A program made the position numbers and the translations under genes. The notes beneath the pieces were generated by a model. It was given only the letters and a program-made list of their open reading frames with translations, searched no databases and was not told the origin of the DNA. A stretch of 64,000 nt of DNA, from NCBI GenBank assembly GCA_013365325.1, contig JABVXV010000042.1, positions 186,001 to 250,000 of the forward strand, in the 5' to 3' direction. The stretch is from Dipetalonema caudispina. Its lineage: Eukaryota; Nematoda; Chromadorea; Rhabditida; Onchocercidae. This document shows positions 11,984-25,941 of this stretch, one piece after another. The first letter of the stretch is position 1. Every line of letters begins with the position of its first letter.

Positions 11984-14900
11984 CTAACAAACAAAAAAAG
12001 TCTTGGCAAAAGAAATGGAATCGTACTGTTCGGTATCCGAATGAGTGATAAGCGATGATAAAGAGGATGATCGATGGCTACCGTCCTTTTCATTGCTCGA
12101 GAAGCCTAAAAAATAATGATAAGTTCCCACTCCTGCAACTATATTAATAAATGATACGAAGATTCCCTGCAACGCAAACGGTAGCTACCTGTAATTAGCA
12201 ATATCAGAAAGACAATTTAACATAATTCAAATTTAAAATAAAGAAAATATTAAATTGTACATTATATATATACATACAAAATGTATTATAATATTAATTT
12301 ATCACACAAATACCCTTTATAATACATGCGATAGATTTCTGATGATTGATCACAAGTAGTCTATTTATTTCCCATTTGCTTTAGCCAGTGGTCAATTCAA
12401 AGACTTTCTATCCACTTCTTTTTTTTTTTTGTACTCTGACCACAGTTTATTTCATTTTTTAAAATTATGAGCTAAATTAGATAACTAAGAAAAGTTATAA
12501 ATCATAAGTAAGCAAATAAATAACTACAGTTGACATATGAAAGGAAAACAAAAACAGGCATGCGGTCACTCATCCCTGTCTGGATTAGCCATTTTCCAAA
12601 TACCTACACCAATTTAAAATAATATTAATTAGTTGAAACTGTAAAGTAAAAATGTTTCAAATTATTTCTCATAAAAAAGCTGTATAATCCAAAAGATGAT
12701 ATTTATGTATTATTATAGCCTTTGCAGAAAATTTATGCTAATTACAGCTGTGCCATTTGATTCAAGCCATTTTGCAGTAAAGCGATTGCATTGAATTTTT
12801 GATTGATCACCAAAATAATGCTCTAACCCACAATTTTCCTTGAAATGCATTTTCTTCAAGGATTCATGGAGCGATGGAATTTTCGTATGCTTTTAAATAA
12901 AGGTTAAAAGGTGCAGTCTGAAATGCTCCTAAATATGAAAATCAAAAATGTCAGAGCACAGACGGAACTAATTAATAGTTGTAACTGTTTGCAGAAGTAT
13001 TCAAAAACAGAATGTTACAATTTTGAGATTTTTCTGGCGAATCATAAATGTATTTATTCCATGTTGTTCTTATTCCGGAAGCAACTTTTTTCCTTTCAGG
13101 ATTTTTGTTTAAATGGCAAAAAGAAACGAATTATTTACTCACTGTATTTCGGTGGCAGATAATGATCGAGCATCAACGACGATAAGTTATCATCATCATC
13201 TTCATCACCGGAATAAAAAGAAGGAAGTGAATCCAGCTCTGGATAACAACTAAGTATTTCTTTTCCCATTTCACTTTGCCAAAAACCTTCCGTCGATAGG
13301 CTTCTCTCGTCCACTTCTTCATCATCTTCTTTCTTGCTGAAATAGAACGACTAGAAAAGAAAGATGCAAAAGTTGAAGAAGAGTGATCGTCTTATAAATG
13401 TGAAAAGTTGTCGTAATTTTCTATCAAAATTATAGGATGTCCTCAAACTTGCATCTGTAAACTTATTTAGGTTTCAGTAATAAGTTCCAACAAAAGAGTT
13501 ATATCTGTAAGCTTATTATACATATAAATAATGTCATACATTATGTATTTAAGTATAAATCAACTATATGCAATTTTATATTTTATATTATATTATTTGT
13601 ACTATGCATTCTATCAATTACATTCTTTGAATAATATATGCACAATGAACAGGATCAGATAATGTTCTTTTCTCATACTTTTTGATTTTTTATTGAATTC
13701 AAAGCGCTCACGTTTCCGTAGTAATACGTGATATTGATGAATTTCTCCCAGACCTCGATGAAACATGTGCAAATTGCCCAGTCAAGTATCCGTTAGGTAA
13801 CCTCAGATGTTGCAATTTCTTCGTAAATCGCGGATGTTGTTGTGAAAATGGGTATTCTTCACTGGCATCATTTTCTTCACCTTAAACTTTCTGATATTTT
13901 ATTCCAAGTATAACAAATATTTCATTATTTCGCAAAAATTTAAACAAACGGATACTATTTTCAAGTATGCTGCAATCTCGATGCAATTTTGCCGCATATC
14001 TGAACTCATCCTTTTCAATGATACATTCTGTTGCTTCACAGTTACTGCTTTGCAGCGATTTTGTCGGGGTACTATCATTTACATTCTCTTTAGAGTGATT
14101 CTGAAATTTCACGTCTTATGAGAAATTCTGTAACATTAAAAAATGATTCAAATTCCATAGTCATCTTTCTGTCTTAATACAATTATGCAAATGAATATTC
14201 ACACGTATAAAAATTATTTTAATATTTTCGCATAAGAAATCTACGGTAAACGGTAGAATAATTCTTTAAAGTAAAAGATGAAGAACGATCCGACATGAAT
14301 GTAGAAATAAATATCTCTAATTAGAATTATCATGTAAAAATTTCTTTATCAACCTTTGATAGAAAAGTGAAGGATGACATCACTGATGACGGAAATCAAA
14401 CTGAAAACAATCAATTATAGACCTTATCAGCAACGAATGGTTTCTTGATAACAGGTATGAAAGCTTCACTATCTTCAATATCTTCCTCACTATCCGTATC
14501 GTCCATCAACATGAATTCTTGACGATTTGACATCGTTCGACGGTAAATTTCATGACAAATTAGCAGATTCAATCCAAGTTGAGGACATGATACTATAATA
14601 ATATGAAATTAAACAGCTTATTTTACGTGAACAAATGTTTGAAGAAAAAAATTGTAGAAATTTTAAACGAATTATCAGAAAATCTCAAGTATCTTAAAAC
14701 TTTTAACAATGAAAATTCAACTTTTCAAGAAATATACTAATTGATTTAAATTAGACGGAAGTGACTGGAACATCGTTCTCGACGATTATTTCACTGCTAA
14801 ATACTTTACTCGTTACTAAGTAATATGTTGCATAATGAAACATAAAATAGGTCTTAACATTTGAATTTTTCCATTCGTAAATAATTATTGATGCCAGAAT

Positions 14901-17422
14901 GAAATTTTGAAAGCTTTTGAACTAACACGAGAAAAAAAAAAACAGAGATTGAAAAATGGTAGTGAAATTTAAGCGCATTTGAAAATGATGTTTGAAAAAG
15001 CAGAGCCATTTTTAAGTACGTTCACTTTATTGAAGTTTTTCTGAAGCTCTGACAACTTTTAATCAAAGAAATATTATTACAAATATTTTGTAAATAAACT
15101 TACGACTTCTTATCAAATTTTGACACTTATGTTGACCTACTACCCTCATTCTTTTTCCGGAATGAATTTCGGATGATTGTTCAATTACAGCCACAGTTTC
15201 CTGCTGTTTGTTACAACGATCACCTAAATATGAACGATTCCTGTTTACGGATCATCCAAATATGAAAGATTCTTGTTTACATCAGAACCGAATTTTTATC
15301 TCACATTACTCAATTTTATAAAGCATAGTATTAAAAACAATACGATAAATTTCATTGCATTCTTATAATATCCTGAAAGTATTTATGATATCCGGGATAA
15401 CCGTTTCTATCCGTATCCTGTCCATCACTTCTACTCATTATCAATTACTGATAAGTGTCGCATGACAAAGAAATATTTTCAACAGTTAATATGACGAGAT
15501 TTGGCACACTCTTGTACCAACTCTCTATTAAGAAGTCCACCGAAAGCAGTTTGCTGGAAACAAGCCTGGTTAAAATGGTAGTGATTAAATTTCAAAGCGA
15601 ACCAATCTTATCATCTTGATATTCTTCATCGGTGACAATTCGTCCTTGACTCTCATGACCACTATCATTTGTCGACGGTGATTTGCCATGTCGAACTTCT
15701 ATAGTGCAACATAAATGGGTAATTTTAGCAAAAGTAATGAAAATTAAGACCAATGAACAATCAAAAATTCAAGAATTTCGCTAAGGAACTGAAAAATGTT
15801 AAGATGGAAGTTTCAGTCAATTAATTTAAATAAATTAAAAAATTAATTTTAATTTGAAAAAAAATTAATTAATTAATTTAAAATAAATTAATTGACTTGA
15901 ACTCATAGGTACACTTCTTTTCAAATGCTTTTCAAAACGAACAACCTTTTGCGCTTAAATCAATGGAAGAATAAATAGGCTGATCATTTTCATTATTCTG
16001 ACAATATTTTGTATAACAGTTATTGGAAATTTGCTCATCACCAGTTTGGCTTCGTTTGGATGAACGCTTTCCAAAAAATGCAAATGTCCTTTAAAAACAC
16101 AGATGGGAAATATTATGCAAACTACAGTGCTGAAAAGTGTTCAAAAAAAAGAAAAAAAAAATGAAAACTTTATACAACTGAATTTTGAAAAATATTTGAT
16201 AACCATTCATACTTGTTCTTTAGCTTCATGATAGAAGAGCTTCTTCGTGAATCCTTTGGTTCCAAGGATGACAATGGTGATGAATGGCTTGACTGATGAC
16301 CTCTTACTGTTTCACTGCCTAAAACTTTTACACAAATCAGGAAATATTTCAATCCTACGTCGGTGAATTTCCAGATGGTCATGTTTCAGAAACATCTACC
16401 ATTACCGTTGAATATCATTATCACTGTTTCATTACATTATCGATTACTTATTAACTGTCAGATCAAATTGCACTAATCTTTATCAAGTTTTAATGTTCGA
16501 CATTACTGATAAAACTACTCATCATTTTTCATGCATATCAACAAGGGAAATGAAATAAACCTCGATCCGATTGCTGACTGCCACATTCGACTCCGCTATC
16601 GGCCAATAATCGATTTTGATATCTTAACGTTTGTAATAAGGACATTCGTCGACGGCGATAGAGGTATGGATTAGAAGAAATAACCAATGTTGGATCCAAA
16701 TCACTGCATATATCGGCTATAAGGGGAGCATTTTCTTTTTTCAAAATCAAATTGAAATTTATCAAATTCTTTAACTATGACTAAATTCTTTAATTGTTAA
16801 TCTAATCAACGCAAAGATCACTCATTTGCTCACTTTTATTTACAAATTTATCAGTTCAATCAGAATTATGATCAATGAGAAAAATTCTTCAATAAAAAGG
16901 TTAGAAAGGTTACCGCTTGAGCCATCGTGTCCGACAGAACTTAACCGCTGCCTAATAGGTACATGTTGGATCACTGGCAAGCAGAATGGTTCTGAAATTA
17001 AGAATATGAAAATTTAAAAGAATATTTTGGAAAAAAATCCAGAATTTTGAGTTATTTTCGTGTTTTTAAGACAGACTTTAAAAAGAAATGTTTGAATGAA
17101 TTGGAATATAATCGAAATGAAAATTAGTGAATTAGAAATTTTTATAGCTATCAGCTAACCATAGAACTAATGAACAGAAATCTTCTTATGAATAAAAAAA
17201 CTCATCTGAAAACAAATAGATTTACAAGTACCACGCATTTCAGCCAAATAATTGCAATTAACAGTTACCTAAACTAAGCTTACCGAAGAGTGATCTGCGT
17301 GGTGATTGAGAAATATAAGTTTTTTGACCCTCCATTAAACTGTGCCGCCGTGGATGTGAAGTTTTGTTGTTTCTATCAACCATCAGCCGATACAGTATGT
17401 AGCCATTTATCATATTCGTCAT
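11984..17422 (-). CDS. Uncharacterised Ser/Asp/Glu-rich, probably largely disordered protein (534 aa, 12 exons)
   Basis: I do not recognise this protein. Twelve exons join in phase, in transcription order: 17422-17284, 16991-16914, 16716-16561, 16318-16213, 16088-15946, 15698-15603, 15223-15137, 14592-14423, 14100-13956, 13880-13712, 13336-13143 and 12105-11984 (stop TAG). They total 1605 nt. Every junction is GT-AG, and the consistent phases across eleven introns are the main support. The protein starts MTNMINGYILYRLMVDRN and has a basic, serine-rich N-terminal half (PRRSLF, YRRRRMSLLQTLRYQ, KDSRRSSSIMKLKNK, KRSSKRSQ). A possibly folded middle includes CPQLGLNLLICHEIYRR. Acidic runs follow (MDDTDSEEDIEDSEAF, KKEDDEEVDE, SGDEDDDDN), and it ends FAKTFFVC. 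No signal peptide, membrane segment or catalytic motif is evident. RRxS-type motifs suggest phosphorylation. It could be a scaffold or trafficking factor, but that is speculation. An in-frame TAG 24 nt before the ATG and a nearby acceptor-like TAG at 17444 support the chosen start. Confidence 0.6.
15815..15897. repeat. AT-rich imperfect inverted repeat in an intron
   Basis: The arms AGTCAATTAATTT (15815-15827) and AAATTAATTGACT (15885-15897) are perfect 13-nt inverted repeats. They enclose an AT-only core rich in TTAATT, so the whole could fold into a hairpin. It lies in the intron between exons 5 and 6 of the 534-residue gene. It may be a tiny MITE-like relic or simple AT-rich sequence; no coding capacity is present. 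Confidence 0.5.
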
Positions 17423-17443
17423 GACTCTTCCACCTACTGTTCC

Positions 17444-20400
17444 CTACAGTATCTTTAACTGTTAAGATTGTAAAATTTCCATCACTGAATGTTAGGAAAC
17501 GTGGATACGTTAGGAAGTGATTATCAAAAAGCCATTTTACCTATGGATCATCTCCACCCAAAAAGAAATTTTAAAACTTCCTTTTAATGTTTTCACAATA
17601 TGATTAATAAATAAAATGCTAAATTTAAGATATTTTACAACTTCCAGAGTGTAATGATCTTTTTATATTATAAAATTAATAGTTGAAAAAATTTTTGCGG
17701 AATTAAAAGAGTAATAGCAATTTCTAAAATTTTCTTATTTTTTAGCGTAAAACATCCATTGAATCGGTAACGGTCAAGTAATTACCAAATACCAATTTTT
17801 ATTTTCACCCTTTATTTCCCTTCAAATGGTACATTTTTGAGGCAAAAGTATACAAGTGAAATTTGTAAAAAGATTTAATCGGAATGAAAAAGGAATTGAG
17901 GGAATGAGTAATGAGTGATGGGATTGATTTATTTGACGCAATTATCACTGCACCACGGAAATGAAAAAAAAAAAAAAAAAAAAAGTACAATGAGGGAATG
18001 TTTCCGTCTTTTGCAAATTAAATTCATGAATCTTAACGACCATATCATATTTTTCAGATTTCACTCATCGAATTTCGAGGAAATTTACGTTACTTAGACT
18101 TAGGTAACTTGAAGGTATAGGTTGTATTTTCTGTAAGAGATGCAAGGAGACTAAAACTTTAAGTTAAAAGAGGAATTTTCAACGAATAGAATGCTTATTT
18201 AATAAAAGATTCACATTAAAGATCTTTCTTTTTTCTGATTTCTTTTCGGTGAAACGCATAGAAAACTAAAATGTGCTTGGGGAAATGAAAAATTAGAAAA
18301 ATGCTTTAAATAATCTGATAGTGTTAGTGCATTACTAAGCGTATTTCGTATTTTTTGACACATTTGATATCATCAATTCAACTACAATTTTACAGAATAA
18401 ATCTTACAAAACCTATTAGTTGTTGAACAAATAAAAAGATAATTGTGCATGGAAGAGAATAAACGAACAATGCTGTCTTTTGAAGTTTTTTATGTATCAT
18501 TTAATTTTTTTTGGATGAAATCTTGAATTTGCATAAATTTCAAAAATAAAATTAGTCGCTTGAAGTTGATAGCAACCGCTATATGCTAATTATGCATCAA
18601 ATAATTACTATTTTTGACCTTAGTCATTTCTAAAACGTAATGTGAAACTCTTTGCATTGTATTAATATGTGTAAAGCTTATTGTTAATGTAAAACTCCTA
18701 AGGCTAATTATGAATATGAAATATAAAAACCAACGATACTGACCTAATAAATAAAATCTTGCCATTCAAAGTTTCAGATTTTCAAAGTTCCAAATTATCA
18801 TTTGTACTAACTACTGTAATTAACGAATGTAGGATAAAATTTGACAATCAAATAATTGAACTAAATAAACATAAGTTGACAAATATCACAAATATCCCGA
18901 GCATTTATTACTAATTTTTGATCATTCAGTGCAGGATTACTGATATTATATGCAGTACTTATAAATGTTAAGCCTTAGCTTGAAAGCAGCAAATTATTCT
19001 AGACCTCCGTTACATGTCCTCTGATTCTTCAATTTCTGGACCTGTTGTGATTCTTACTAAGATGAAAAAATTAAAGAATGTCATAAAAGAATATTTCAAA
19101 AGAGTGGGAATATAAATACTCAAATGTAAGCAAAGATGGAATTATGTAAGTAATTGTGATACAATAAATGCATAATTAAGTACAATTTTTCAAGTCATAT
19201 TTTGTTTCCTGTTAAGAACCAAAAAAAAAAACTCTTAGAAAAGATAGAATTAATCTCAGCTAGGTAATTATCCTATATTAACATACATATTGGTTGATTT
19301 TACATTTGTTGGCTGTGTAAACTGATGAAACTGAGATTTATAAATGTAAAAAAAAAGCAATAAGGAAGAACATGTTACTATGGAAATGAATGAATTTAAA
19401 TAATTAATAAATCAGATTTGAGTAAATATGACATCTTAATTGCTTAGCGACATCCAATCGTTTTTGGATGATTTCATTGCATTAAATATCTGCACTTCTT
19501 GAAAATCTCTGAATTCCCGAGGGAAAATTTCCGATATAGCGTCAAAAATTATTGTGTTTAATGACTATTTGAAAGTTGCATTGTCGATATAAAATAGCAC
19601 TCCCATTATTATAGCAATCCATCAAATTAATTGTTACAGATCATTTCATGTCATCTGATGGAATAATTTAAATCACTTCTGATAACGGATCCATGAATAT
19701 CTATCAGGTTGGATTCGCTGAATTTCATGGAACTCTAGAGAAATACCGTAGTATTATAAATATAGGAAATGGAATCGTAATGTTGGAATTGAAATAACTT
19801 TAGCATGTTTCAGTTCAAAAAAACGATGAAAATCAATGGATTGAAATAAGTAAGATTATATCAGAAATAAAAAACAAACAGTGAGATAAAAGAAGCGAAA
19901 AATAAATAGTTAAATCAATAAAATACATTAAAATTGAAATGAAACAATGAATTACTTGATAAATTAAACTGATCGAACAAGGAGGCTTTGCTTTTCTTGT
20001 CAAAATGATTCATTTTTATTATGTTATGTCTAAATATAATACTTCTCTATTATGCAAATATAACATAAAATAATTTTGTTTATTTCCTCCAATTTGCATA
20101 AAAATTTTACAAATTCAGAAAATGGCATTCGTCCGTTTTTCGTTTATGACAGAGGAATGATAAAGTTGGTAAGGTTTTTTTCCCCTTCTCTCCCCCCCTC
20201 ATGAAAATATTATTATAGAGCAATTCATATTTGAATATTTTACGATGCAAGCCAAGCCTAGGCTAAAACTTCTGTGAGCATTGGATGATTTCTCTTCCTA
20301 GCCATTAAATAGGCATCACAAATGCCATCATTATCTCTTAAAATTTAAAAAAAAAAACCTTCATAAATGACTTCGATAATTGACAAAATTTGCTCCAAAA

Positions 20401-23400
20401 ACCACTTCTTACTGCCGTCAATTCATTCAATAAAAAATTTTTCTTTATATTTTTGATGCCAATTAGTGTTTTTGTTTTCTTTTTGAGCTCTATCTTCTTG
20501 TTATCAATGATAAATAATGCAATAAGATTGATTTACAATCATAATACTGATAGAAATGAAAATTTATTGCCTTTATGATCAAATTTATCAATTATTATTA
20601 GGGTTTGAATTATTGCAAGCAAATAAACAATTTTTCAACAAATATTAAAAAAAAAAAAAACAATTTTTCATGATGTAATTATTTTGGAAGTGGTTAATAT
20701 TTGGCACTTTAGACTTAATTACCCTAATTATCAATTTCTTCAGCTGATGAACAGAAAAAAAAAAAAACAATTCTGAAAATTTAAAAAGAATGAAAGCACT
20801 ATTTTGATGGGACATTCAATGATGTAAATATAATAATGTTAAGCCTCAATGATTGGAATTAATTCATGTGAAAGAAATAAAATCTAATTTCCCGAAAAGT
20901 TTTTATTTCCTTTTTCTATCCAATAATAATCTTTTTTCCCTTTATTACTCTAATTATAGTGCAGACAATCCTCACAAAAATCATAGCTTTCAAAAATAAA
21001 CGATCTTCTCTAAATCAAAAGAACATTCAACGATTCGATTTCACAGAAGTCATAAAAGACTTTTCCGTTGGTTCTACCTAAAATCAAATTATTTCATATG
21101 GATATACAACATAGTCTCGAAGTCTTTCAAATTTCGAGAAAATTGAATCTTTCATCAACAATATCCAAATTATCTTTTTCAGAACTTTAAATGAGCACTC
21201 TTTTTTCTTTCTTTCATCCCTATTAAGCTTATTATCATGTTGTAAACACAGTAATTGTGTGTCGGAATAAACGATCCGATCTTTACTACTTATCTTAATG
21301 AATCACTAATTATGAGTGTAAAAGAAAGAGAATATTTTACAAAATCCTGCGAGTGAACAGCATTTCCAATTGAAATTTATGGTTTTTAAGAATAACGAAG
21401 TAAGTTTAACAGAATAAATAATGGATTCTTTCATAAAAGTTTACGAAAAATTGAAATTAACTAAGAACAAAAAATTTGAGAAGTAAAAGAAAAATGACAA
21501 CAAAATATGCATATAAATATAAATATATTATATAATTGAATAGTGGCGTAATTACAACACTTAGTAATGAGAAAGTACAATGAAAGATTTGAAATACCTT
21601 TTATTACACATCAAGCCATTATATAAATGAAGCTGTCTATAGCAACCTCTTCATTAAAATGTATTCATTAAATTGGTTATCAAATGGGCAACCTAATTAA
21701 ATTAAATACTGATGATATATCTAACATTAATATAAATTCAAATTCATTTCAGGAAATTTCTAGCATTCAAGAATGATAAAAAAGAAAAAAAAAATCAAGA
21801 AGAGTTACATGAATGGTATAACTTTTAAGTGATTCCTTTTTTCTTTCTCTTAATTATATCTTACCTTTAATTTACCCCTAATCTTACGAATATCGGTTGA
21901 ATGTAAAATATTTTTTAAAATTGCATTTATTGATTGAAATAAGTTGAATTATTATGCTTTTCTTGACAAGCAATGTGAAGTATTAATTTCCTATGTCTCC
22001 AATCAATCAAAAATTTTTCGTTATGTTCAAAGTTATACTTAAATAACAGGCCACAACAGATAGGTGAATAATTAATAATTAAACGATACTGTTGGGAGGA
22101 TATATAGAGAGAAAAGATTTCGGATACCTTTACGAATTATTTGTGAATTTCGAAAAATTTCAGCAGCAACATTCATCACTTTGCAAATTATCAATTATTT
22201 TAATTGTCACAAAAATCCATGCCATAATTATGGGCTTACCGTTGTTGAATTTATTATTTAATTTCTACTTTCCAAACTTTATAATTTTGTAAACAATTCA
22301 TTTTAAATCTTATCATAAATCCAAGATATTACTTTTTGTATGATGTCGGAAAAAATTCGAAATGAATTAGGCACTTTCAATTTCAGATTAGAAATGACAT
22401 AATAAAGAATGGAAAGCTTAAAAAGTGTGAAAAATTGGCACCAAATCAAAACAGTTGTCAAAAGAAAGTTATATGAAAATATTTTTCATCAATTGGAATG
22501 TAATTTGTAAATTAATCGTAATTTTTAAGAGGATACGACGATCACACCTGCGTAGAATCGATCGGATCTTATCTTGCCACTTTGATAAAAATTCCGCTAT
22601 AGCTTACTTTTATTATTTTTACTTAAATAAATTGATTGTCAAGCCATAGATAGACTTAAACGGTATGATATCTTCAAAAGTAATGATATGTACTTCGATT
22701 GTACCACATCATCTAAATAGAAGATTCCATTACAGTAGATTGAAGTGATGATGGACGAATTTCATTGAATTTATCATTTCATTTCAATGAATGGTATTTA
22801 TTGTCGGATACAACTTTTTGATATATTCCTTTTGCGTGATTTTTCCTCTGTTTTTGCGAATAAGAAAGAAAGAAAAAGAGTTGCACATTTAAAGTTTTGA
22901 AAAAGATTGAGAAAAAATCAATCGAGAATGCATATAAAAGCTTTTATTTTACTTTTCGATCTTTCATATTTCTGAATTCTTCCCCACCTTCTGTTGAATG
23001 AAACGATAGGATTGGGAAGAGATAATCGATGCAGCAGAAACTATTCCGTTTCAATTTCCTTTTACCACATTGAATCCATTTTCACTTCTCTTTCAGCTCC
23101 GTTAATTCTCACCTAAATCAGTAAATAATTGCGAAAAGGTCGATGAAATGGTGATTCTCAATCTGAAGTTTTAGATTCTTCTGAATAGCTCAAAATGTTA
23201 TAAGAGCTTTTAGGGATAGGAAAAGATGAAATAAATCCATTTTTTCGCCCTTTCAATCTTATCCATGCTTTTTTTGCATAATGGAATATCAAATGAGAAG
23301 TGGTGGCAAAGGAATGTCAAGAATTGAACTTTTTTTGAAATCAAAACTATTAGTGAAATGTTGATGATCGTTTTTTTTTTACCATACATCATCAAATGCT

Positions 23401-25941
23401 TATCGTATGACTAATGACAATATGCAAAATTCGTTGTTGGAAAAACTTCATGTCAATCAATTCTCCGGTGGTGAATCTTATTTTTATTAGTATTTATTTG
23501 AAGGGGAATATAAGGAAGGGGAAGATAACCGTATAAGGAGAAGAAAGTGAAATTTTCTTCATAATGGAAGTAAATAAAGCCTTAGGGCTCTTTTGCACTT
23601 TGGGGCAGATATCAAAGTAACAGTGTTCTTTCTTCCTTTCAACAATGAAATGCGATTTTTACAGTGTTTAAACAAATTGCTAAATTTAATGGAAAAACCA
23701 TTTTGATTAGATATTTGGCCCTTTTTCGCCTTCCTTTTCCATTCGAATAAGCGTAAAAATTGATCCAAGAAGAAAATATCCTTAGAAAGGTATTAAAAGT
23801 ACATGGAATGCTTGAAAGATTAGAACTTCTTAAATTTTCCCCTTTCCATCTATTTTCATTCATTTTCTTCTCCTCGAAGAAAAAAAAGGAAAAAAAAAAG
23901 AAACAGTTCGTATTTAAAATACAAAATAAGGAAATGAATTTTTCAAATATTTATAAGATTTTAAGAAAGCCAAACTTCAAAGAGTAGAACAGGAAAGTAA
24001 TAATATACATTGAAAATTTTGTTTAAATCAAGAATGCATATTCTAATTCCAAATGAATAAATTTTGTTAGTATGATTAAATTCCTTTTTAATAGGAATAG
24101 TTTATTAGTGACAATTCAGCTTTTAGTGTAAGTACTAAAATAATGAAAAGTTTTTTTCCATTTCTTTTTTCCCCCGCTGCTTTTTATCTTTTCGGTGTGA
24201 AAAAAGGAATTAGTAAAATAGCAATAAAAATAATTCGTGGAAAGTTGAAAGTTGCATAAGTCAAATAAATAAAAAAATTTAGTTTGATTAACTGTTTTTG
24301 GCTGATTCACTCGAAGTAAAAGTGAAACAAAGTTCGATTAAAATTGTTTTTCTAATTTAAAGAAAATTTTGTATTTTTATTTAACTTTATGCAACTTTCA
24401 AGTCTAAAGTAAGAAGAAGAAGTGAAGAAAATCTTTGCTTTAAGAATGTAACAGACTGAAGTTCCGGACAAAATCTTATTTTCTTAAATGAATATTGGCT
24501 AGAATAAATGATAGAATTTGAAAATTTTTTAACTGCTTTGCTCGAATTTCTTCATTCCACTGACTACTGCTGTAATGGAATAAATTTTATCTGAACACGA
24601 ATATTGAGATTTTTTTTTGAAAGAAAAAATTTCATATTTGGCTAGGCTAAAAATTCAGCTTTTCATTACTTTTTTATTTGAGTCGGTTGACAATTTTTTT
24701 AGATTCTGAAGATGATTCACCAACAGGAAGATTAAATTTTAACTTAAACATATTGAGAACCAATCATAAAATTAAACTTTTACGTCATGAAAGATGAAAT
24801 GATGTAATATCTGTTGCCTTATTTGATGCTGTAATTAATGATGATAAGTAAACATAAGCTTGTTTGTGACAGTATCTCAAAAAAAAAAAATGAAAAAGAA
24901 GCTGAATTATGGTTCTTTGCTTTTTTCTACAAAAACCATAATTTGCAATATTGGAAGTTTTTTAAAATTTGACTATTTTAATATCAAAAAAGCATTAAGA
25001 ATAAGATATGACTAAGTTTATGTTAAGATTAGAATATGATCAAATTTATCTTAAATATTACTGAAATATAGTTTACATTAAATAAAAAACGAAGTATTAA
25101 TACATTTTTAAAAAAAAAAAAAACGAAGTATTAATACATTCTTAAACGAAGTAAACATTGAATTTTTTCAATTCTAAAAATTTAAAATAATGGAAGACAA
25201 AATTGTGCTTTTCACTCGGGAAAACTTATTAAAGAACTTCTTAAATTTCACTTGGCTCTATAAATATTCACTATGACGACATTTCTATAATCTTCCTCTT
25301 TTATTCTAAAAAAAAAAAAAAAATTATAAAATCAACTGAAAAATTATGAAAATACAGTGAGACTTAAAGAATTCAATAAAGCAAGCAAAGAACTGAAATG
25401 AATGAATATGATGAAATAGAACAAATACTAAGGAATCTAGTCGTTTTTAATTAGCTAAATTGCTGATTGCTTTATTTAATGTTCTTCTGATGTGATAAAA
25501 TTCATCGAGTTTTTTAGAACTGAAATCATAATGATGAATATATCAGTTCTTTACGAAATTTTTCATAAAAGAAATTTCTAAATTAATTGCTTTTTTCTTT
25601 CATTTGAATATTCCCAACTACTTATTCCATTTAGAGTTGTTGACAAAATCGTTAGGTGCTGCCAAGTCTTTATCTTAGAGTCATGTGACACACTGACCCA
25701 GAAGTTAATCAGTTTATGAGGCAAGAAGATAATTGAGTTAAGTTTGCTTCAAGATCAGCGACTAATCTTCAAGTGAATAATATACTTATTTGATGTTACA
25801 CTGATCAAATACAAGATACTTGAGGTCATATTTCAGTTGATGTAAGAATTCTGAGGTAACAAATTTTTGATCTTCGTTGAAAATTCGCAATAGGAATGAA
25901 ATAGAGGAAGTACTTATTGCTGTAGCACGAATATAAACTAA
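17444..25941. other. About 8.5 kb without a recognisable gene
   Basis: On both strands this stretch shows only short open stretches broken by many stops, with abundant A and T runs and no set of exons that join in phase. The left end, just upstream of the 534-residue gene, is where that gene's promoter would lie. A near-exact local duplication occurs at 25087-25145. Confidence 0.5.
25087..25145. repeat. Short tandem duplication, unit of about 34 nt
   Basis: AAACGAAGTATTAATACATT occurs at 25087-25106 and again at 25121-25140, each followed by TTTAA or CTTAA and separated by a poly-A run. This is a simple local duplication in intergenic DNA. Confidence 0.8.

Noticed and set aside
13696..13883. 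Plus-strand cysteine-rich open stretch (ETCANCPVKYPLG, CCNFF, GCCCENG) that resembles a small secreted peptide
   Set aside because: It has no ATG and no upstream exon, and it lies exactly antisense to exon 10 of the 534-aa gene, whose splice phases fit on both sides.
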